A DNA stretch of 64,000 nucleotides. It comes from Dichetophora obliterata. Its lineage: Eukaryota; Arthropoda; Insecta; Diptera; Sciomyzidae. The position numbers and the translations under genes were made by a program. Positions within the stretch are counted from its first letter, which is position 1; every line of letters starts with the position of its first letter. The DNA is taken from the NCBI GenBank assembly GCA_963920525.1, contig OY986439.1, forward strand, positions 27,724,819 through 27,788,818. The letters run 5' to 3'. The notes under the pieces were generated by a model. That model was given only the letters and a program-made list of their open reading frames with translations. It was not told the DNA's origin and did no database searches. Of the stretch, positions 47,692 to 57,068 are shown piece after piece.

Positions 47692-48747
47692 ATGAGTTCT
47701 GCTTGTGAAATCTGCAAGTCAGAGTGGGACACAGTGGGTGTTTTCATCTCGTGCGCTGGTTGTTCTAAGATTTTTCACGCCAAATGTGCTGGACTGTCTG
47801 CAAGAATTGGTGATGCGCTATCTGGTTCTTCTAGTGTTGGACTTCAATGGCTATGCAAAGACTGTCGCAAGTTTTCAACAAGCACTCTGATTACAATGTT
47901 GGCAGAGCTGATGAAATCGTCGGTTGGCATCGTTGAAGACGTAGCCCGTCTGCAGAAAATAGTGTCTGAACATGCGGAGCATTGTAATAAGATGTACGAC
48001 AATGCCATTTCCGCCACTAAGGTTAGTACTGGTGAATCCTTGCAATTGTCTAAAAAGCCAACTAGAGCTAAATCGAAAGCTAAACAAACTGCTGATGTTG
48101 CTGATGCTAATACTAGTGGTCTAGTACCTAGCCCTAATGTACCGCCTTCTGTTCCTGATATATCTGTTCATGGTGCTACTCTCTCTTCTGCTGCTACTGT
48201 TCTGCCTAGTGCTATGCTTTCTCCATCTCTAAATCCAAATACTGATATGCGCTCTACTGCTGATCCTGCCACTCAAGTTCCTGCCAGTGTTGATGCAATA
48301 AACCTGTCGTATGCTGAAGTTGTCTCTCATGGTTCTGCGTGCGTTGGAAGCAATGCCAACATTTATGATGCAACCGCTATGTCAAATGCAACTATTGTTC
48401 CTACTTCCGATCAATCTGGATTTGTGGGGGCCAATGACAATAATGAATTGGATATCGTAGTTGGCAAAAAATTCTTACATCTCTCAGCGTTCAAGTCTAA
48501 TGTCACCGAAGAGAATATTATAGCATATGTGGTTAAACATGCGTCAATTGCTCGCGATCATGTATGCTGCTATAAGCTTGTCAAACGAGGTGTTGCTGTT
48601 GAGAGTTTACAAAGCATAAGTTTCAAATTTGGTATTTCCGAGCACCTCATCAACGAAATAACAAAGCCTTCTTTGTGGCCTAAAAATGTCCGCGTTCGCC
48701 CTTTTAAAAATTTTCTAAGTGTGGGAATAACAGACCTGTTGAACTAG
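47692..48747 (+). CDS. CR1 ORF1 protein with PHD-like zinc finger
   Basis: A complete 351-codon frame. Residues 5-58 form a PHD-like finger: CEIC, then CAGC, FHAKC and LCKDC, with the spacing of a C4-H-C3 zinc-binding domain. Such fingers are known in ORF1 of CR1-clade elements. A helical segment (about 60-100, LAELMKSSVGIVEDVARLQKIV) could form a coiled coil. A long Ser/Thr/Ala/Pro-rich linker follows, and then a C-terminal domain from about residue 260 (GKKFLHLSAFKSNVTEENI ... PKNVRVRPFKNF). By family analogy this is an RNA-binding module of the retrotransposon particle. It is intact, which is unusual here as the ORF2 downstream is interrupted. The start is the first ATG in the frame, in AAAATGAG context. 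Confidence 0.8.
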   Translation: MSSACEICKSEWDTVGVFISCAGCSKIFHAKCAGLSARIGDALSGSSSVGLQWLCKDCRKFSTSTLITMLAELMKSSVGIVEDVARLQKIVSEHAEHCNKMYDNAISATKVSTGESLQLSKKPTRAKSKAKQTADVADANTSGLVPSPNVPPSVPDISVHGATLSSAATVLPSAMLSPSLNPNTDMRSTADPATQVPASVDAINLSYAEVVSHGSACVGSNANIYDATAMSNATIVPTSDQSGFVGANDNNELDIVVGKKFLHLSAFKSNVTEENIIAYVVKHASIARDHVCCYKLVKRGVAVESLQSISFKFGISEHLINEITKPSLWPKNVRVRPFKNFLSVGITDLLN

Positions 48748-51700
48748 TACCAAGTCAAGTTCTATCTAATGCAAAGCCTAATCTCCTTCTCTATTTCCAA
48801 AATATGTCTGGAATGAGAACCAAAGGATCTTCTATCTTTAACACTACATCACATAGTGATTTTGACATCATAGTGTTTACTGAAACGTGGCTAAACTCGG
48901 ACTTCCATGATGCTGAATTTATTAACACTAATTTTTACCAAGTTTTCCGCAAGGATAGAGATGCGAATAAGACTGGCCTCTCTCGTGGTGGTGGGGTCCT
49001 TATCGCAGTGAAACATAAGCTTCGACCAAATATTTATAATCTATGGAATGCTGACTCTTTACTGGATCAACTTTGTGTTTCGATGGAAGGTTCCAATGGA
49101 TCTCTCTTTGTATGTGTCTCCTATGTACCACCTAATAGCTCCGATGCTTTATATACCTCTCATGTGGATAATGTTCTCGCTTTACATACCTCTCTAATGG
49201 CGGATAGTCACTTGGTTGTTTTAGGTGACTTCAATCTCAGTGATATAGTGTGGTTGCATCTTGATCGTGAGTTAATACCATCGAATATAAATAAGGCATT
49301 TGAAATCAATTTAATAGACAGTTTCCTGAGTATTGACCTGTTGCAAGTTAACGCGTTTATGAATAAAATTAATAAGATCTTAGATTTAATTTTTGTTTCA
49401 AGAAATATAAAATTCAATTTATATGAATGCCTATCTCCATTTTCACCAGTAACTGTTCATCATCTGCCTCTCATTCTTGAATTTGAGTTTTATGAATTTC
49501 TGCCTTGTGTACAAGATAACTATTATTTCAACTATAATTAGGGTGTTCACAGTTCCGTATTATCTGCTCTGTTAACTTTGCCGTCTATTAACTTTAAAAC
49601 ATTTTAGCATGTGTTAACTATTATTGTTTTTGTTTTACGTACAAAGTCGAGATACCACTAGTTGCTAAAGTTATCTCACTTCTGCTCATGTCTTTCTTTT
49701 GTGTTAAGGTGGTAAAATTTAAGTTTCCTATCTCTTTATCCCGGTTAATTCGTAATAAATCCCAAACCATACATCCTAGAAGGATGAAGAATTTTAAAAT
49801 TCAAGATGGTGGATAGGGTTGCCACCTTCTTTTTCTGTAGTTTTGAGAATTCGGGGCTGGCAAAAAAAAAATCGTACACAAAATATGGGTCGCTGAATCC
49901 GAATCCGTCGTCAGAATTTCAAAATTATAAAATTTCGAAATAATAGGGTTGCCACCTAATAATATGTCTTTTTAAGAGTTTTAAACGTCATTTATTAGTG
50001 TTTAGGGGTCGCTGATTGAATTGATTGAACTTTTCTTCTCAGGTGAAGCAGAAGCGATTGCAAAATGTGAATTTTAGAATTAATATGTAAAGGGGTGCTC
50101 ACACTTTTAATAAGTTATCTTTCTAAAGTTACCACATATTAACTTTAGAAGGAAACTGTGAATACCCTAATTAATTGTAATTTTAATACTATATCATCTC
50201 TCTTGAATGTTTGTGATTGGGATAGCCTGTTTTTTGGAAAAAGTACCGCAATGTGCTATGACATATTTAAATCTATAGTCCATAATATCTGCAATGATAA
50301 TATACCACGAGTTTCCCGAAAGAAGTATAAGCTGCCCTGGTACACTCCAGGCCTAAAAAAACTAAAAAATTTACGGAACAAATTCTTTAATTTATTTAAA
50401 GTAACTAATAACTCAGATCATCAACTTAAACACTCACATTATGTAAGAGAATTTAACTTTTTGAACAAATTTTTGTATAAACAGTACATTCTTAACATTG
50501 AAACTAAAATAATCTCCAATCCTAACTCATTTTGGAATTTTATTAAGTCTAAAAAAGATGGATCAAATATCCCCACTTCAATGCTCTATAACAATAAACG
50601 TTCTCATTTAACTTCGGATACTGTTGATCTATTTGCGGATTATTTTAAATCTAATTTTGAACATGATTGTATGTCACTATACTCCACCAATCTTGATGAC
50701 GTTACTGAATTCATTGACCTGGGTTCTCTGTCGTTATGTGATGCAGAAGTTTCTAAAGCTCTATCCTTATTAAAATCCTCTTTTAAGTCCGATGTGGATG
50801 GTTTTTCCTCTATTCTGTTAAAAAATTGTTCTTGTGCTTTCTCTAAGCCTCTGTGTTTAATTTTTAATAATTCATTATTTAGTGGCAATTTTATTGATTG
50901 TTGGAAGATTGCCTCAATTACACCAATTTTTAAGAGTGGTGCCAAAGATAATGTTTCGAATTATCGCCCTATCTCAAAGCTTTCCAATGTCTCAAAAATT
51001 TTTGAATCTTTAATAAAATCTAAACTTTACTTCTTACTCAAGCATCAAATATGCACAGAGCAACATGGTTTTGTGATGGGTAGATCAGCTGTGACTAATT
51101 TGTCAACTTTTTCTCATTACTGCGTTTCATCATTTGAGCTGGGCTGCCAAGTAGATGTGGTTTACACTGACTTTTCGAAGGCATTTGACAAAGTGCCTCA
51201 TTTACTGCTTATCAGAAAACTAGCTAAAATGGGATTTCACTCGGCCATACTAAAATGGTTTGAATCTTACTTAGTCTCTAGGAAGTGTTCTGTTTCCATA
51301 AATAATGTGCATTCATATAGTTTTCTGGCGTCATCTGGGGTGCCACAAGGTAGTGTTCTTGGCCCTCTTCTCTTCATACTATTTATCAATGATATTAATA
51401 AGTGCTTCCGTAACTCACAATTTCTGCTTTATGCAGATGATTTGAAGCTTTTCTCTAAAATAGCTACTCATGATGATATCACTTCACTCCAATCCGATCT
51501 CAATAATGTCTTGGATTGGAGTGTTCGCAATGGCCTTCCTCTTAATATCAATAAATGTGCGCATGCTACATTTAGTAAATCATTATTACCCATAATGTCA
51601 ACGTATTCTCTGGGTGGATGCCCACTAGAGAAAGTAAATTTAAACCGAGACTTGGGTGTAGTTTTTGATTATAAGTTTTTATTTATTGAGCACTTAAACT

Positions 51701-52254
51701 TTCTGTTACCTAAAGCATACTCACTTCTTGCTTTCATTCGTAGAAACTGTACTGATTTTCGCGACCCGCACACTCTTAAAGTGTTATTTAATTCTATTGT
51801 CAGATCTAGGCTTGAATACGCTTCCATAATTTGGAATCCTGTTTATGCTGTTCATACTCTAAGATTGGAACGTGTTCAGAAATCCGCTACTAGATCAATG
51901 TTAAAACCACTTTATACAACTATGAACCTCCCACCTTATCATGTGCGTTGCTTATTAATGGGTATTAAATCTCTTGAAACTCGAAGAAAACTTCATTCAC
52001 TTTTATATATCCATGATATTGTATCTGGTAAAATTGATAGTCCTTTATTATTACAATTAATTGATTTCAATATCCCGTCTAGGCAGTTGCGATATTTTAA
52101 AATCTTTTTTATTAAACAACATCGTACAAATTATGCCTTAAATGAGCCCATAACAAGAGCCCTTATATTATATAATGACTTGTCCATGAAGTTTAGTATT
52201 GACTTTTCTTTGCCTAAAGATTGTTTAAAAAGCTTTCTTCATTCTATCTTATAG
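48738..52254 (+). pseudogene. CR1 ORF2 (endonuclease-reverse transcriptase), split by a MITE
   Basis: The frame overlaps the end of ORF1 and reads LLLYFQNMSGMRTK, IIVFTETWLN, RGGGVLIAVK, VSYVPPNS and VLGDFNLSDI, then TVHHLPLIL. The last is where an SDH triplet is expected; the aspartate is replaced by histidine, as in copy A. The MITE at 49541-50167 introduces a stop. After it the frame is open to 52254: linker, FKSGAKDNVSNYRPISKL, QHGFVMGRSAVTNL, DVVYTDFSKAFDKVPH, SGVPQGSVLGPLLF, LLYADDLKLF (intact catalytic box), DLGVVFDYKF, RLERVQKSATR and the C-terminus. Apart from the MITE no lesion was found. Confidence 0.85.
49541..50167. mobile_element. 627-bp MITE inserted in CR1 ORF2
   Basis: Inverted ends GGGTGTTCACAGTT (left) and the complement of GGGTATTCACAGTT (right). 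TAATTA stands on both sides (49535-49540 and 50168-50173), so the target duplication is either TAATTA or simply TA, as in mariner/Tc elements. The interior contains GTTAACTTT-like motifs in both orientations and no coding frame. Confidence 0.8.
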
Positions 52255-52366
52255 CTAAGTGTTGTTATTGTAACTTATTTTCTAGTTTTGCCAATTGATT
52301 TTATATGTAATTCTTTTAACATTGTTAGCCAGTTTAATTGAATTTATTAAAATTGTACTTATTTCT

Positions 52367-52395
52367 AGTCTGTAAGAATTTATGATTCATAGACT
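52367..52395 (+). other. 3'-terminal hairpin of CR1 copy C
   Basis: AGTCTGT pairs with ATAGACT, then an AA bulge, then GAAT with ATTC around a TTATG loop. The A-rich tail starts directly after it. Confidence 0.8.
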
Positions 52396-52405
52396 CAATA
52401 AATAA

Positions 52406-52436
<31 letters not shown>

Positions 52437-52441
<5 letters not shown>

Positions 52442-52700
52442 CAGTGGAACTGCATGCGTTAAACACTAAATTCCAAGGTTGTGCGACCTATAACTCAAAA
52501 GCTATTCCATACCGCAAATTTGGGTTGTATTGAAGGTGCCACACCCACCTGTCCAACGCCCTTAAAATGTTATCAGTGAAACTGAATGAGTAAATTGAGG
52601 TCGAATACTGAATTCCGAGGCTATGCGACCTATAACTCCAAAACGACTCGAAATCGCCAATTCGGATTGTATGGCAGGTTGCCTAGCTGCCTTATCTAAT
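52437..52700 (+). repeat. ~130-bp tandem repeat, right part
   Basis: Two further units: ATCAGTGGAACTG at 52440 and ATCAGTGAAACTG at 52572, 132 bp apart. Each contains a GCGACCTATAACTC phrase. Together with 47320-47485 these are about three units of one array that the LINE split. Confidence 0.8.
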
Positions 52701-53249
52701 TGACTCCAAGCTCCAAAGGAACACTTTCAAGATGTTGTTTTAGTTTTCCAAAAAATTTCATATAGATATGTGATATACACACACCTACCCAACACAAAAG
52801 TACTAAAATCGCGATTACAAAATGAGGGGTGGGGTAGAAGGGTGAAAATAATTTACGGCCTATTCTCATACCTACCAAATATACAAAAAAACTTTCATTG
52901 AAATCGGTCAGTGGATTTTGAAAAAATCGATTTCGTCAAAAAAATCATAGGACGTTACTAAATATAGGATGTCAGATACTGTTTTAAAATTTTACATCAA
53001 TTCGTAATAATCTTAGCTGAGCATATTAATAGTAGTGAAAAATGCAATTTCAATATATTTTTTTAAAAATAAAAACAGTTAACGAGACATTTTTTTAATC
53101 AAAAGAAAATGTTTTAGACCCTTTTTTAAAAGAGTAAAAAAATGTATGCTCAGCTTACAATTCTGTTGAAATAATTTAAAATAAATGAATTTAATTATAA
53201 AATTTTTATTTTATTTATTAAAATAATAAAAATGCCGATTTAACAATGT
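52701..53249. other. non-coding
   Basis: No gene supported. GCTGAGCATA near 53020 and its near-complement TATGCTCAGC near 53145 suggest another weak inverted repeat. Confidence 0.4.
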
Positions 53250-53367
53250 GAGTTTAAACTCTAGTCAAATTAAACCTAGCTTAACTCACCAAAATTGGAC
53301 GTTTAGACTCAGTTAAACTAGATATTTTAGCATTCGTTGAAGTTAAATTGACTAAAAATATTATATA

Positions 53368-53510
53368 CAGTAAAACCCGCTTAAGTACCTCACCCAAAAT
53401 TGTCAGCATTTTGAGGTTCTTAAGCGGGTTGGGTACTTAAACGAACCCGCTTAAGTACCTCGAGCTGGGTTCTTATGCGGGTTCGCTTAAACTTGGTATA
53501 TTTAACATTT
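53368..53510. repeat. Subterminal CCCGCTTAAGTACCT repeats, left end
   Basis: The motif CCCGCTTAAGTACCT or its complement appears at least four times within 143 bp, some copies degenerate (TTCTTAAGCGGG, CCCGCTTAAGTACCTCGA, TTCTTATGCGGG). These are probable transposase-binding sites. Confidence 0.8.
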
Positions 53511-53782
53511 GACTATACATATGGGCTTGTTAACCGTTTAAAACGAATAAAAATATGTGCTTTTGTTCAAAAATACAAAAAAATATCTATATTAAAAAAA
53601 CATTTCGTAAATTTGTAATTATGAGATCATTTAATTTAAGAATTCAATTTTTTAAAAAGGAACATAAGGTAAATACGCACTTCTTTGTGTATTGTAAAGA
53701 CTTTTTTAAAATAAACTTTTAATAAAAAATAAATAAACAAACAATAATAAGTATGTTTTTAATTTTGTTTGAGATTAAGTAT

Positions 53783-55335
53783 TTATAAAATGAAAAAGTC
53801 AGTAATTTTCTTTTGATGAATGTTTTTAAACTGATTTTTAAATATCTTTTCTTCTAACAATTCGATATCATCGATACCGAGATTATAAAATTCCATGAAT
53901 ATTCTCAATGTAGTAAGTGCTTTTAATGCCTCCGTTGAAGTAGGAACAATAAAAGAAGCAATGCTTTGATCATCAGAAATTTCTTCTGATAGCAATTCTT
54001 CGGCATGATCTTCTAATACGGATGCCACAATTTCGTCGTCAGTCAGAATCCCAAAACATTGAGCATCTTTATCGCAATTTACAAACTCTTCAAAATCTGT
54101 AGTATTAATTGGAACATCTACTAATTCCTCAACGCAATCAAGCAAAGTATTTTCAGTAGCGAACCCTGCCTGCAAGAACAATAAACTTATAAAAAAAAGA
54201 ATATTTAACAGATAAAGTGTAAACATACCTTCCGGAAGCAATTTTCAATAGATTCGTTTTTTACAAGCCACCATGCTCGCTTTGCAAAAGTCAGCGCATC
54301 CAAAATTGAAATAGATTTCAAAAACTCTTTGTTTGATAAACCTTTCTCAATTGCAAGCAGCTGTTTTCTTACTATTATTTGTCTGTAGTAGACTTTAAAA
54401 GAATGTATGATTCCCTGATCAAGTGGCTGCATTATTGACGTTGTATTTGGTGGAAGAAACTCAATTTTGACATTTTCGAGGTTCAAATCGGCCACCTTAT
54501 GACAAGGAGCATTATCAACAAAAAGCAAAACTTTTCTATTTTGCTTTACCATGTTCTGATCAAACTCTTTCAAAATACTTGACCAAAGCGAACCAACCAT
54601 CCAAGCTTTACTCTGAAAATAGTAAGGCAACGGAGTGGTTTTTCCTTTAAAGCATCTGGGATTCTTGGTTTTTCCAATTGCAAATATTTTTTTGTCTGTT
54701 CCGTCTGCATTACACAAGAACAGAAGAGTCAGTCGCGCTTTTTGACCTTTTCCACCCGTCACTGTAGTGCCCCTCCTTGCTAATGTGCCGTTGGGTAATG
54801 CCTTATAAAATAAACCACTTTCATCCGCATTAAAAATATTACAAGGCTCGTAATTTTTTAACAAATTCTGCAACACTTGATGCCTATACATATCTGCCAT
54901 CTCGATGTCAGCATCAGCTGCCTCTCCTGTTATTTTTGTGAATTTGATACTTTCCCTACGCTTCCAACGCCATAACCAGCCATTCGTAGGATGAAAGTTG
55001 CAGTGCAATTTGCTTGCGAACTCTCTCGCTTTTAGCATAATTTGAGCATCTGATAGCACTGCATATACGGCCCTCATTTGATCAAACCACTGGGAAAGCG
55101 TCTTTTCAATTTCCTCATTTGGGCTTCCACGAAGGCGCTTTCGTTTTAAGCATGTTGCATTAGCGTCTTTCTCCACTTTTTCGCGATTTCTTAAAATTCT
55201 ATTTATTGTAGAAATATCACACTAAAAATATCGCGCAATTTCATTTTTTGACTTTTTATTGTGATCTACTAAGTTAATTATTTGCACTTTCTTTTTTAAA
55301 GTAAGACTAGTGATTTTTCGCCCTTTTCCAGGCAT
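53783..55335 (-). pseudogene. pogo/Tigger transposase, one stop codon, one intron
   Basis: Exon 1 runs 55335 to 54229 (369 codons) and exon 2 from 54169 to 53783. The 59-bp intron between them has GTATGT and TTGCAG ends and joins NCFRK to AGFATEN in frame, a conserved junction in this family. The predicted protein is about 497 residues. It has a psq-like helix-turn-helix at about 1-50 (TLKKKVQIINLV, DISTINRILRN), a CENP-B-type second DNA-binding domain at about 75-140, then the DDE domain with D171 (NADESGLF), D274 (LLFVDNAPCHK) and D306 (MQPLDQGI). The last two are 31 residues apart, as expected for DD29-36D pogo enzymes. The acidic C-terminus (EELLSEEISDD) is typical. Codon 38 is TAG (55224-55222), inside the first helix-turn-helix. 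No other damage was seen, so loss of function is recent or the stop is polymorphic. Confidence 0.88.
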
Positions 55336-55524
55336 TTTTATTTTCTTTAAGTTAGCGCAAGTTTTCTTTTCTTTCTTTAGTTATTAGTTTCAGTTAGCGA
55401 TGTTCGATTATTTAGTGAATGTTATGAAAATATCGATTGTGTAGCGTTGCCATAAAAAAATATTTAAAAGGTACTTATGAGGGGAAAATTGTAGGTAAAA
55501 TGATAATTAAAGTAAGAAAATTGG

Positions 55525-55676
55525 AGGTACTCAAGCGGGTTGGGTAGTTAAGCGGGGAGGTACTTAAGAGAGTAAACATACATCAATTTTCATGAAAAAT
55601 GTTTAGTGTCCAAAAATGTTGGGTACTAAAGCGGGTAAGGTACTTAAGAGGGGAGGTACTTAAGCGGGTTTCACTG
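55525..55676. repeat. Subterminal CCCGCTTAAGTACCT repeats, right end
   Basis: Five to seven variants of GGTACTTAAGCGGG in either full or partial form (for example GGTACTCAAGCGGG, GGTAGTTAAGCGGG, GGTACTTAAGAGGGG). The cluster mirrors the left end and is denser. Confidence 0.8.
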
Positions 55677-55899
55677 TAATGTGTTTCCTTTTTGCCTAAA
55701 TGGAGTTTAAATGTCCATTTAATTGATAAGTTAAGCTCGGTTTAATTTGACTAGAGTTTAAACTTGCTCTGAAAAATTGGCCCTAATTAAATTTAAAAAA
55801 AAAAAATTTAATTTAAATGCTTCAAAAAACAGCGAATATATTTGCATTGAAAAACAAAACATTGAATATCTGATTGAAATTTTTAAGTCGAAAACTTAT

Positions 55900-57068
55900 A
55901 TATCGCCCATTTCAGATTGAGGTGACTTATCAGTCGCACTGACCATCTCCGATTTGGCTCAAATTTTTGTTCCTAGATTGGTTTATTGCTTAGAAAACTA
56001 AATCCGAAGTTATAAATTTTTAGAACCATTTTTTAAGGTCAAAATAGGTTTTGTTTTGAAACGACGTAGCTCAGTCCATTTAAATCCGATTTTCGTAAAC
56101 AAGATACCATTGAACAGGTTATTTTGTCTTTTTTAAGTAAAAAATATAAAACTTTTGGAAAAATTGCATAAAGTTGGCCCATTATTCATTTTAAAGTTTA
56201 ATGCCATGCCAACAACAGACGCTATAATTTTTTTCAGTTTATTAATTTTGGTTTTTTGTACGTTTCAATACCTTTCCAACGATATAAAATTAAGGTGAGT
56301 TCTTAAAGGGTTCAGAAGTTATAGCGTAAAACGTGCAGTGTTAAACAATTTTCAATACAAATTCAACTAGCTATCAAAGCTTTACAGCATACATGCTCAG
56401 CAAGTAGTCTATTTCGCTCGCTTTTCCTGACATACAATTTGTTTTCTATTGCAAACTTGTGTTTTGCAAAAACTAAAACACGGACACACAAAAACACAAG
56501 CTGCTGTAAGCGATCGCCTAATTTTGAACAATTTAAACTTTTTTTTCAAATTCAACACAAGGAAAAAAATGTATGCTGTGAAGCTTTGATAGCTAGTTGA
56601 ATTTGTATTGAAAATTATTTAACACTGCACGTTATACGCCATAACTTCTGAACCCTTCAAGAGCACACCTTAGTTTTATATCGTTGGAAAGGTATTGAAA
56701 CGTACAAAAAACCAAAATTAATAAACTGAAAAAAAATTATAGCGTCTGTTGTTGGCATGGCATTAAACTTTAAAATGAATACTGGGCCAACTTAATGCAA
56801 TTTTTCCAAAAGTTTTATATTTTTTCCATAAAATAGACAAAATAACCTTTCCAATGGATACCTTATTTACGAAAATCGGATTTAAATTGACTAAGCTACG
56901 TTGTCTAAAAATAGGCCCTATTTTGGCATTCGAATGGCTGTGGCTCCGCAATTGGAATTCTCCGGAATTGGTTTTATTAACAAAAAACCAACCTAAAAAC
57001 AAATTTTGAGCCAAATCGGAGATGGTCAGTGCAACTGATAGGTCACCTCATTCTGAAATGGGCGATAT
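55900..57068. mobile_element. Large fold-back element, 1.17 kb
   Basis: Two arms of about 490-500 bp are inverted copies (left 55900-56393, right 56568-57068) around a ~175-bp centre. The ends are ATATCGCCCATTTCAGA and its complement. The phrases CCAAATCGGAGATGGTCAGT, TTTATATCGTTGGAAAGGTA and AACTGCACGTT-like occur in both arms. The arms differ by substitutions at perhaps 5-10%. There is no coding sequence; open frames in it are chance. Confidence 0.85.

Larger units (their letters stand above)
47486..52436 (+). mobile_element. CR1-like retrotransposon, copy C (nearly full length)
   Basis: About 4.95 kb including a 627-bp MITE (49541-50167). It has a 5' untranslated region of about 200 bp, ORF1 with a PHD-like finger, ORF2 with endonuclease and RT, a 3' hairpin and a tail AATAAATAAA followed by about 29 A at the 52407-52436 end. 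Both flanks are pieces of the same ~130-bp tandem repeat, and the junction can be rejoined (GCCCATTAA on the left, ATTAATCAGTGG on the right). The 5' end is therefore likely the true element start. The PHD finger in ORF1 supports the CR1 clade. Confidence 0.85.
53368..55676 (-). mobile_element. pogo/Tigger-like DNA transposon, structurally complete
   Basis: Inverted ends start CAGTAAAACCCGCTTAAGTA (53368) and CAGTGAAACCCGCTTAAGTA (read inward from 55676), flanked by TA on both sides (53366-53367, 55677-55678). The length of 2309 bp, the CAGT end, the TA target and a transposase with CENP-B-type DNA-binding and DDD catalytic domains together define the pogo/Tigger group. The only lesion found in the coding region is a single stop codon. 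Confidence 0.93.
53250..55764. mobile_element. Older MITE carrying the pogo-like transposon
   Basis: The left phrase GTTTAAACTCTAGTCAAATT at about 53252 and its complement ending near 55763 form inverted ends. The match continues inward for about 60 bp (AAACCTAGCTTAACT against AAACCGAGCTTAACT). The two halves together are only about 200 bp. The pogo-like element jumped into a TA inside it, so this MITE is the older of the two. Confidence 0.75.

Noticed and set aside
56763..57014. 83-codon minus frame
   Set aside because: Falls in the arm of the 1.17-kb fold-back; not coding.
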